Made by a program: the position numbers and the translations under genes | The notes under the pieces: model-generated | What the model was told of the DNA's origin: nothing | The model's input: only the letters and a program-made list of their open reading frames with translations | Databases searched by the model: none | Assembly: GCA_019925105.1 (NCBI GenBank) | Contig: JAHGAU010000043.1 | Coordinates: 62,001-126,000, forward strand | Direction: 5' to 3' | Source: Niebla homalea | Taxonomy: Eukaryota > Ascomycota > Lecanoromycetes > Lecanorales > Ramalinaceae | Length of the DNA stretch: 64,000 nt | Part shown: positions 1 to 9,967 of the stretch, in pieces | Layout: each line of letters starts with the position of its first letter | Position numbering within the stretch: the first letter of the stretch is position 1

Positions 1-2040
1 ATAGATTTTAATTATAATTCTTAAATATTATTACCGTGTAATTAAACGGTAATTTAAATAAAAAGATTTATATAAGTATTCTTAAGGGTATTCCGATAAC
101 TTAATAAAATACTGGTAAATATTTCCGTTTACTTAAACGCTTTTATAAGCTTAAATAATTAAAAAAATTTTAAGTTAAGAAATTTTAATTATAATTTTAT
201 AAATTCAATTTTATTTTTATTTAAGTTAATTTATACGTATTTATTAAAAGGTTTAATAAAGAAACGTATTTAAAAACTTTTATGTTAACGATATTATTAT
301 TATTATTAAAAGCTTAAAATCTATAAATAAATAAAAAATTATTTAACTTTAATATTTAAACTTATTAAAAAAAACCCATTAAATATAATCCTTAAAATAT
401 AAGTATTTTAAAACGATAATATTATTACTATAAATTAAATAAGTTACGTTATTAATATCCTTAAAAAGTATTATATAATAAATTATAATAATATTAATAC
501 CCCAATCAATAAATATAAGGGTATATAAGTAACTTAATTTAATAAATAATAAATAAATTAATATGTTTATTAATAGCTTTTTAATAAGTTTATATTCTTT
601 TAAATTATTATCCGTTTAAACTTAATTTTTTTAATCTTAAAATTAAATTAATTTTATAATAACCCCGTTATTTAATATTAAAACTATTTAATATTGATTA
701 ATTGATTGATTTATTTATATACGAGTCTAGCTATTTTAAGCTAATTTCGGCGTTCCATAATGCTAGTGGCTAGGTTACGGTTATTTTAATATTTATATTT
801 ATTTTAAACTTATCGCTTTAATTTTAAAAGGGAAAAGGAAACCGTAATCGGTTAATTTAACCCTAGCTTACCTTAAATATTAATTTAATTTAAATAAAAA
901 CCTTTCTTTTATAGTTATTTACCTTAATATTACGATTAAGTCTTTATATAAATCCGATTAAGATTAATAATTACCTTAAATCTTTAATTTATTATTTCCG
1001 TTAAAAATTTTTTATTTTTTAATATTATAATCCATAATAAAAATTTAATAATAATATTAAACTTAATCGGAAAAAGGCGGCCTTAATTATATAACTTTAC
1101 TTTTCTTAACGTTTAAATTTCACTTTAAGTATTTTATTACGTAACTTTTTAAATTAACCTTATTTAATTTTAACTTTAACTTTTTAACGTTAAATCCCTA
1201 TAATCCCTTTTTACCGGCTTTATATGGTAACTAGGCTTATTTAAGGTTAATTACGGATACCGGTAAATCGTTAAATATTTATTATTATTTTATTTATATT
1301 AACTATATAACTTACCGGATAAAGTTTAAGGGCTCTTAATAAAATTATCCCTTACCCTTAAAATGTTCAACCATTCTGTAGTTTATCTTCTGCACTTAAA
1401 AATGCTATTCCGCCACGCTCGCCCAAACTATTTAATATAGGTACTTAAATACTTAAAGAATATATTAAATTTAAGCTTAGATTTTTAACGTAATAATGGA
1501 TTATTTAAATATTTTATAAATACCTCGTTTATTAACGATAAAAATAATAAAAGGTTATTATATAACTTTATAATATTAAATACAGGTATAATATACGTAT
1601 AATATACTCGGAAATAGCGTATTATTATTATTTTTACCGTAAAAATTAAATATATAGCTTTTTCCGAAAGGTATAAAATAAGTATTTAATTTATAAAGTA
1701 AATTACTAAGATTAAATTCTTTAAAGGCTATAAGTTTATCGTTTTATTTAATAATAATAACGGTAATATTTCTTTTATTAAGAACCCGGAAAATTATTTA
1801 CGGATTAAATATATGAACGTTTAATACTACTTTATTCGGGAAAAAGTATAAGAAAGCCTTATCCTAGTAAAATATATTAATATTAAAAATTAACTTATAA
1901 ATATTATAACGAAGCCTTTATTAAAATAACCCTTTAAAATAAATTAATTAAAGCTTAAATTATATTTAATAAATTAATAACGGTATTACCGTTATAAATT
2001 TATCGCAGCTTTAAAGAGGGAATAATATACGGGGGTATTC
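1..2040 (+). mobile_element. RIP-degraded Ty1/Copia retrotransposon (pol 3' part), left end outside window
   Basis: Reading the plus strand through its stop codons gives the C-terminal part of a Copia reverse transcriptase/RNase H. Recognisable pieces are KYIAFSE (family form: TEYIALSE) near 1645, KNPENYLRIKY followed by YYFIREKV near 1779-1850, and a TKPLLK end near 1910. These match the Copia order of 'EAEY', 'KNPxxHxRTKHID', 'HFIRE' and 'LTKPL'. An upstream piece (about 590-690) resembles the segment before 'RVLKYLK', which resumes after R1 at about 1439. Most stops are TAA or TAG where Q or W codons are expected, as C-to-T change would produce. R1 (695-1424) interrupts the element. No LTR was recognised. 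The left part (1-480) is too decayed to assign. Confidence 0.75.
695..1424 (-). mobile_element. R1 short element, copy a (LINE-tailed, non-autonomous?)
   Basis: This 730-bp insertion in the Copia relic is flanked by a perfect 14-bp target-site duplication, AAACTATTTAATAT, at 681-694 and 1425-1438. A (GATT)n tract sits at its left end, so the element runs on the minus strand with an (ATCA)n-type tail. A second copy at 47536-48273 is collinear over its full length and has the same two ends, so these are true termini and not random 5' truncations. The minus-strand 3' end (CGAAATTAGCTTAAA, then TAGCTAGACTCG, then the tail) closely resembles the LINE 3' end in this window. I see no coding potential and no clear Pol III box B. 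Confidence 0.72.
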
Positions 2041-2316
2041 CGCGGTTATTTTAATATCCCTTATATTGGAGACCCTATCGTATAAAGGCTTACCAGACGG
2101 CCTTTTATTAACGGTATTATAGGTGTACCGGTGTATAAGGTGCGGTGAGTATACGGTCATTAAAGGGCCCTTAGGATGGACATAAATACGGTCGTTATCA
2201 CGGTGTAATTAGACAAGCATAGTGGTAGACTCAATACAAGTGATTCGGCTTACTCACCCTTCCCCTGCACCCTGCACCCATTTGCGCATATTGCATCAAG
2301 GCAGCTCTTAAAAAAA
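2041..2316. other. Transition from AT-rich DNA to gene island
   Basis: Base composition changes here from RIP-saturated to normal over about 250 bases. CpA and TpG reappear from about 2100 (for example GGTGCGGTGAGTATACGG). No gene is recognised. The broken esterase gene ends at this border, so the boundary may lie inside the former gene. Confidence 0.5.
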
Positions 2317-3026
2317 TCACGTGATTTCCATCGACCGCTCTCCCGACTGCACTCGAGCTCTGAGCATCGTGTGAAAGTCGTTCTGGATGCGTGAAAGAAC
2401 CTCGGAATCATCCCTCAGAACGGAAATGATATCACTATTCACTTGTTGGATAAGTCCAAGGCTTTTCGCAATTCGCCCTGCCCAGACAGCAAGAGCAGCT
2501 CCTGAATGCGGGGTGCCCATAGAGGCAATGCCCGAGGTTCGCCTGAGGACTGCCCTGAGATGTGCATCAGCACTGTTGTTGGAGGCTAATAAAGTATCCA
2601 TGCACTCAAGACCACCGCGATGAAGATGATGGGGCGATCGTTCGTCCCATCTGCATCTCGTAACTGCCCAATAGCGGAGAGCAAGTTCTTGGCGTGATTT
2701 TCGATCCTGTTTTCCGAAAAAATTGAGCGGTAGTTGGTAACATTGGCATCGTATCCGTAGGCAAGGATTCTGGCCGTAGGGCAGGCTTGCGGTAGGAGCG
2801 TTTTGAACCAAGGAAGGCTTTCACCCTTGGCCGTCCATGTTGTTGCCCGTCCTCCTGTCAAGCCGTGGACGAAGATTAAGCTGAGCTGATGTCAGCCTAC
2901 GAGTCGCTCGGGATAGCTCTGTCCTCACTCGACGTCGACCCCCGAAGATGGTTCGACAAAAACCTGCAGGCCGACGGGGAAGGCAATTTTCTTGCGAGGC
3001 TTCCCGAGGCCCAAGATCTTCTTCAT
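2317..3026 (-). pseudogene. SesB-like alpha/beta-hydrolase (DUF676-type) gene, frameshifted and 3'-truncated
   Basis: Exon 1 (3026-2929) starts with MKKILGLGKPRKK. A 48-nt intron (2928-2881, donor GTGAGG, branch CTGAC, acceptor CAG) joins it to exon 2, which reads LIFVHGLTGGRATTWT, the oxyanion-side HGL motif of fungal SesB/lipase-like domains. These domains are often the N-terminal effector of NLR proteins. The frame runs to IIFIA at about 2616 and then shifts; a second frame continues with GGLECMDTLLAS and GIASMGTPHSGA to a TGA at 2317-2319. The family normally has a HSLGG segment with the nucleophile serine between these two parts. Here only the last glycines remain, as if about 10 nt had been lost. 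The C-terminal third of the hydrolase and anything after it are absent. The gene is divergent from the NLR gene, with 836 bp between the start codons. Confidence 0.8.
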
Positions 3027-3862
3027 AGGAGCGAGCAGTGCTAAGGAAACAGGTTCAGATTCACTACAGAGCCTCAGAATTAGTTCTTTTGGTTGACTTC
3101 TCCACCTGTATTGGAATCAGGCATTCAATACGTTGGAATTAGGCAGCAATGAATGGGACCACCTTCCTAGCGTCTGGTGCTGATAAGAACAGAAACCCAA
3201 GAATGCACCCCTATTAACCCCATCCGGAAAGCGCGCCTCGGTAATAAACGTTATCTCTTGCTGAATGCTTGCTGCCTGGCTTACTGAAGGGTTTGAAAGG
3301 GTTTACGGAAGGGTTTGCCGAAGGTTGCGGGTGAGGATCGCTTTTGATTTCCCCGCGACGCCTTTAAGCCTCTTACGTTGGGGCGTCCTTCTTAGCATAG
3401 CCCTCGGGATCTACAGACTGACAGCGGTCATGAGAACCTTATCGCAGTCATACTAGTGGCCCGAAAGTATATGTATGTCATTAGCTTACGGATGCTGCTG
3501 AGGCAGTGTTCCCGCCGAAGTAAGTTTTAGCGACCGCCGAAAGATTGTCACTGCCCTACTACGACTCTCAACCATACAGCTTTCCCCCCCTTACAGTGGA
3601 ACCATCAAAGGCTTCGCGGTTGTTCCTGCAAAGTCTCGCATGCCCCGTTCCTTCCACTCGATTGGTGGAACATTCTTATGATATCGCCCTTAGTGGGGCT
3701 GAGAGAGTGGTAAAGGTGCCTTGCGGCCTGAGCCTCGTGGTTGGGCTTTCCGTAAAGATAGTGGGGCTTTCGCGATCGTTGACTTTTAAGGCGACTTCCT
3801 CTCACTTCTTCATTACTTCTTGTCTGTGCCTCAGTATGACATGCACTCATCCTTCAAGAAGT
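3027..3862. promoter_or_regulatory. Intergenic region between divergent esterase pseudogene and NLR gene
   Basis: This 836-bp stretch has normal composition and presumably held both promoters. A short imperfect direct repeat of AAGGGTTT occurs three times at about 3286-3330. Open frames within it (3265-3456, and 3545 to the NLR start) use rare starts and have no recognisable product. I see no confident TATA box or other site. Confidence 0.3.
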
Positions 3863-6800
3863 ATGGCATTCGAGGAGGCTCGAAAGGACTTCATCTCCAA
3901 ACTCGATGGCAAGGACGCGGCCTTGCTGGATTCAAGCGCCGGCCCTGAAGATGTCCTGGCTGACCTCCAGAAGCTTGAAAAGGAGCACGAGGAGTCCAGT
4001 ATCCTTAGAGGGGTCATGGAAAGAATCGAGCCATGCGTTAGCGGTGTTGAGCAGTATGCCAAAGCCATGGACGTCATCTGCAACGTCAAACCAGAGGTGC
4101 TGAGTCTCCTGTGGGGCGGCCTTCGTATCGTTCTCAGGGTGGGTTTGGCTGAAAGATTTACCCTTGAGACAGAACTGTCTAACAATTATACCAGCTGGCA
4201 AAGGACTTCCTAGAAATCTATAAGAAGGTAAGCTGTGTAACCTCAACTACCAGCACTTGCTAATATCATGATACAGCTAGTCGATATACTGTCAAAGATT
4301 GGACGGCAGCTAGGAATGCTTAAGGCTTATTCGCACAACTATCCCAAGTCGGAGCGTTTACAGGAAAGCCTCCGTAGCTCCTATGTAGCTTACTTGACTT
4401 TTTGCAGCTCCTGCAGGACCATATTGACCGAAGCGCATTCGAAGCGATCAGCTTGGCATAAAAGCTCATCTTCATCGGTAATGAAGAAATTGCTCTTGAA
4501 GCCCTTCAAGGAGGAATTCACAGCAACAATCGAGCAGCTGCAGCGATCTTTTGGATACGTCACAGAAGAAGCTGACCTTGCGGAGAAGGAAGAAGCGTCG
4601 CTGGCTCGTCTTAAAGCCGCGGAACGTGCCCCATCCGAGGAGCATCGCGAGTTGTATGATTGGCTGGATCCGGCGGATCCTGACCAGAATTACCAACGGG
4701 CGGTCGATTCACATGAAGAACATACTGGACAGTGGATCTTTTCAACGGACGAATTCAAAGAGTGGTATAGCAATTCAGGTGGTAGTTTCTGCTGGCTGCA
4801 TGCAAAACCCGGAGCCGGCAAGACTGTGATGGCATCCACGATCATCGCACATTTAAAGGAGCGAGGCCCGCATGGTCACTGTCTCTACCATTTCTGCGAT
4901 TACAAAGACTTCAAAACCCAGAGTCCAAAAAAGGTCGTTCAAACCTTGATAGCCCAGATGTGTCGTGCAAGTCCTAAAGTCTTCACATACATGAGCGAGT
5001 TCAGCAAACGATTCATCAATAGCAGACTTTGGTGCTCTGATAGCGAACTCTCCACAGTGTTCACCGATTGCATGAAGATGCTGGGTCCGGTCTATACCGT
5101 CATTGATGCCTTGGACGAGAGCAGTGAACGGACTAAGCTCATCGAGTTGCTTTTGAAGATTTCAGCATCAACCACGGAAGTCAACATATTCGTCACCAGC
5201 CGGGAAGAGAGCGACATTAAGGAAAAGCTATCCGACCTTCCTAATATGTCGCTCGATAACGTCATGTCCCAGGATATTGAGATCTTTGTTAGGTGTGAGC
5301 TGCGACGATTGATAGATACAAAACGGCTAAAACTTCGCGACCGGTCCTTGGAGGAGAAGATCCGAGACACACTAACGGGAAAGGCAGAAGGAATGTAAGT
5401 GGTTCTATCCCCCATTAACGCATCTCTCTGATTGACGCGGCTAGGTTTCAATGGGTTCGATGTCAATTTGAGGTACTCCGCAATTGTATCAGTGATAAGC
5501 AGATTCAGCAGTGCCTCGATACTCTTCCTCGTGGTCTGGACGAGACCTACGTTCGCATCTTTTCACGGATCAAGCTTCATCACGCGAGCGATCTTGAAAC
5601 GGTCAGAAAGACCTTCTTCTGGCTTGTGAATAGCTGCAGACCCCTTACATTATCTGAGCTTGCAGAAGCTGCTTCATTCGAGCCCCACCAGGTCGTCATG
5701 GATTTTTCTGCTCTACCCACAGACCCAAAAAACCTTCTCCGTTTCACGGGTGGCCTTATAGGTGTCAACGACAATGACTCAACGGTCTACTTGACACATT
5801 ACTCGGTGAAAGAGTTTTTACTGTCTCCACGTATACAGGACACCGACATCTCAGACTTTTACTCGGACACACCCGAGATCAGAACGGAGCAAGCAATAAC
5901 GTGTTTGAAGTACCTCATGATGCAAGATTTTGACTCTGGGCAATGTCATACGAAGGAACAGCTTAAAACACGAGCGAATACCTACTCGTTTCTGACTTAT
6001 GCTGCGTATTTCTGGTCAGACCATTGCCATAAGGCAGGGCCATTGGAAGATCTAGACTTGATCCTCTGCGACTTTTTCACTAAGCCGCAATATGCTCACA
6101 ATGTACTCGCCTGGCAAAAGATGGATACCTACCCAAGGAAAACCGTCAGTTTGCGGCCAGCGCTGAATCCGATACTTCATGCCGCACGCCATGGTCTATC
6201 TGGGCTATTGAGGCGTCTTCAAGACTTGAAATACGACATTAATGAACATTGTGGGCACATTCGTAGTCCTCTTCTTATGGCAATCCGCAGCCGGAGATCA
6301 AATTGGCACTGTGTTGGAGCCATGTTAGATATGGGGGCCAATGTCCGTATGGAAGATTCGGGGGTCAGCGTTGCGACAGCAATTGCGGACTTAGGAGGCC
6401 CTGACCAGTTGCCCCTCTTGGAGAGAGTCATCAATCTTGGAGCCGATGTTCACGATTACTCCGAGTACGGGGTTAATCCCATAAACGTACTTGAATCCAT
6501 CTCGGCACGCCCTTTTGATCCCGTTGGCGTGATCAGCTCCCTCCTTCAGAAAGGTGCTGATCTAAACAAACACTACATGGGCCCGCACCGATATTATTGG
6601 CGAGGCCCCCCATTACAGCAGGCATGTTTCGCAGGCAATATTAAAATCGTCAAACTGCTTCTTGATGGTGGGGCACTTGTGGATTACGGGGACTGTAAGA
6701 TGGGAACCCCACTTGAAGCTGCCATCTTGGGAGGCTCTACCCCAGTAGTGGATCTCCTATTGGATTTCGATGTTACGAACAACAGTAATATCCTTCACAA

Positions 6801-8613
6801 CGGCAGTCCATTGTACGCAGCTGTTCTCTCGGGAAGACTCGGTCTGGTACGCCTGTTGATCTCGAGAGGCGTGAATGTAAACCAGAGCCTTCAGCGCTAT
6901 GGATCGCTCCTCAATTTCGCAATCGCCTCGAAAAGGCACGACATAATCCATCTGCTTCTACAAGAAGGCGCTTCTGCGAATGTCGAGAGAGAGAAAGAAG
7001 AAGACTTTACAGATAAGATATCTAGGAAATATATCTTTCATCCTATTACGGAACCTGAATATCGTACGCGTCAGCCTATCAACTACGCCATGAAACATGA
7101 ACTCTCCGACGTGGTTTTAAAATTGATCGACAAAGGCGCAAATCTCAATGCGATCCAGGGCCACCGTTGTGACAGCTTTTGGAAATATTGCGCGGAAATT
7201 CATCCTTTGTGTTTCGCAGTTCAACTCGGCCGAAATGATTATGCGGAGCTTTTGATGAGTCGGGGCGCCAATCCTGCCAACGCTCGTCCTTGTGTAATGC
7301 TGCATGCGGGACATGGCAACAATGATGGTTTTCTCGAGAAGGCCCTGGAGGTGATGCCAGAGGCTTTTATGGATGAGGAGATTGTTCTTGACATGCTAAA
7401 GAACTGCACCAACCAAGCGTTCCACCAAGCAATTACCAATCTGATTGTGGATCGTAAAGCCCAGCTCCCTGGGCCAGGTTCTCTAGCTTTACTACTCATT
7501 GATTCTTCTGAGATGGAGAGTAAGCTTTTCAAGATACCGTGGATTCTAGAGTACGGAATCGACATCAACATGATACCGGACGAAAGCAACGACAACGTAC
7601 GTACCTTGGCTCCTGGCCAAGCCCTGCTACCTTTGTCCATCTACCATAAAATGCCAGAATTATTCGATATGCTTCTAACGAGGAATGCTGATCCTAACGA
7701 CTACCATAAGCTTCATGGTACACCGCTTGCTGCTGCGTTCGGATACAGTGACTGGGATGCTATGAAGAGACTATTTCAACATGGCGCAGATCCTAATGTC
7801 TGCTGGCCCAACTTCTTGGATGATTTCAGTGCTAAGGATGAATTGTGCAGACGTCAATGTCTGGTTTATCGTGTCGCAGCACAAGGGAGCACTAAAATCA
7901 TGCAGTTACTTCTGGAAAATGGCGCTGACCTGTCACAAGCCGGCGATACCTACGCATCACCCCTCTGGGCTGCGGTTGTTAATGAGAACGTCGACATGAT
8001 CCACTACCTGATCCAGCAGCGGGCTGACATGAGCAAGCGCAATATGTACGGCAAGTCCCTCCTCACCTGGGCTCGCGATAATCACCGGTGCAAGGCAACC
8101 ATCTCGGTCCTCGAGAAGCATAGCGCCTTGGTTTCTAAAGAAAGGCACGACGCAGACAAATATAGCCAACGTCTCGAGGAGACCGTAAAGCAGATCACCG
8201 ATGACTTCTTGTCAGGCGAACCTGAATCCGGAGACAAATGGGTCATATTAGGCCGCTGCCTTACTCTTGGACACGATGATCATAACGCCTTAATAGCCTT
8301 GGAATGTTCCACCAGGCATGTCTCGTTATATCCTCTTCAAGACGTCCCCCTGAAGAGATTTCATCTATGTAAAGACGCGGAGACTATGGGCATAAAGACG
8401 ATTCATTCCCTCCAGAGACACGAAATGCAGCTAAGACAGGAAGGCAAGCTGAAAGACCATGAGTATCTCATGTATCCCAGGCCATTCCTCCGATCTGCTG
8501 ATTTATCGAGGATTCAGGTCACTATTAGTGAAGGAAAATACATGCCTCGCACGGAATGGCTGAAGAGTCTGCAAGGCTGGAAGGTGAACAAACAAAGGCT
8601 AGTTGAGAGATGA
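3863..8613 (+). CDS. NACHT-ankyrin NLR (STAND) protein, 1531 aa, 4 exons
   Basis: Exons are 3863-4138, 4195-4227, 4277-5394 and 5445-8613. The introns are 56, 49 and 50 nt with GTGGGT, GTAAGC and GTAAGT donors, and every junction keeps the frame. Residues about 1-230 form the helical N-terminal domain of fungal STAND proteins (DUF7708-like, VKPEVLSLLWGGLRIVL). The NPHP3/NACHT-type P-loop module follows: LYDWLDP, then Walker A GAGKT at 282-286 and Walker B VYTVIDALDE at about 375-384. A sensor/winged-helix part follows, with GMFQWV at about 475 and THYSVKEFLLS at about 594. Ankyrin repeats span about 715-1390 (for example GTPLEAAILGG, GSPLYAAVLSG, ASPLWAAV). The last 140 residues match nothing I know. 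These cytosolic proteins act in non-self recognition and programmed cell death. The ATG at 3863 was preferred over an in-frame upstream ATG at about 3836 and a TTG at 3545. The gene looks intact. Confidence 0.92.
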
Positions 8614-9967
8614 TTATGGTCGTGATGCTCGTCTCCACACGGACCTTTGACTCTCCTGCATCGACATCAGAACCGTTTTGAAGACTTTCTCCTTGGTCAG
8701 CCGCGCTCGGACAGCAAGGAAGCCTCGATATCCCCTCGCCTGGTAGGGTCCTCAAGTCTCGGGACCAGAGCCACGTTGGGACCCGCCTTACCAGATGACG
8801 GGATACTATGGACTAGAGCTGCAACAGCGTCTTGGGCTGTTGACTCATCACCTTGAACGCCCCGTACAACTTTCTCATGTTTTGTGGAGATGCCACTCTC
8901 TGCCCAATGGAGATGCCAATTTCTACTCATTGGAGATACCAAATCCTGCGCAATGGAGATGCTAATCTCTGCTCAACGGGGATGCCAATCTCTGCTCAAT
9001 GACACGTATTGGTGTCCAAGGCGACTATCGGAAATCCGTTTGACTTCATTCGCCTTATCGACTCGAAGAATGAGCACAGCAAGGTTGACGGGGCACGTTG
9101 TAGAACGTGCAAGGCTGGTACGGCAGCCGTTCACCGAAGTACAGCTGTGTTGAACGGAACAATATCATGTTTTCGGGCGAGCGCATTGAATGACCCAAGC
9201 ATATAAAGAATGTCCACCAGCAACGTCCAGATATGGCGAAGACGATGATTTTACAACTCAGCAAGGCAGAGGAAGTCGCATTGTTATGGAGTCTTTTGAA
9301 TGCTCGCTGTAATCCACCGTCTATCATACAGCGCAAGCTTCACCAAATCATTTGAGAGTTCTTCATCTTTTTCTGGCGTTCCTGATACTCTCCAGTGGTA
9401 TTGCCATTGCCCCCTTGCATGGGCTCCAAAGCTCCATGCGCTTGTAGTCGTCAACTAGGCCTCGAGACGGAAATAATTACAGTTTTGCCATTTTATCTTG
9501 TAAACCCATTATTCCGAAGAAAGGAACCGATGGAGCTTCCTCCATATGAAGTGGATGGTTGGCGTCTGAAGGATCGATTGGAGCCAAACATCTGCTACGA
9601 CAGCAGTCATCTCCATCCATAGACGTTCACCGCTTTAGCCTCTCGAGTGTTTTGTTCGCTCTTTTAAAGACTTCGAAGGACATTCGGACTCAGCCTGGAT
9701 CCGGCATGTACACCGCAATCGTTAAGGGCAGATGGATTATGGAACGGAAGCGATTTCGGGGGCATATAACCCCCGCGGATAATCATCCCAGCTTTTAGAC
9801 CGGGTAGAGCGGTGCTCCCGATATGGCCTGAACTACTGTATCTGATGTTTCGGCACCTCTTGCAAGATGCCGATAAGAAGAGCAGTACGTGGGACATCGG
9901 ATTGCTGCTGTTCTCTCAAATGAGATCTTTCTCAGATCAATGAGTAGTGTGGACCCCCACTCGACAC
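8614..9967. other. Intergenic stretch, no gene recognised
   Basis: Between the 3' ends of the convergent NLR (+) and PD-(D/E)XK-like (-) genes lie about 1.35 kb of near-normal composition. Apart from the 23-bp minisatellite at 8885-8999, I see only short open frames with no family resemblance and no splice-compatible continuation. Confidence 0.5.
8885..8999. repeat. 23-bp minisatellite, five units
   Basis: Five head-to-tail units of exactly 23 bp start at 8885, 8908, 8931, 8954 and 8977. The consensus is TGGAGATGCCAATCTCTGCT followed by CAA. Units differ at 1-6 positions, and the array ends abruptly at 9000. It lies 270 bp after the NLR stop codon, in probable 3' flanking DNA. Confidence 0.9.

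Noticed and set aside
3286..3330. AAGGGTTT repeated three times, telomere-like
   Set aside because: Fungal telomeres are TTAGGG; the spacing is irregular, and the motif lies in a normal intergenic region.
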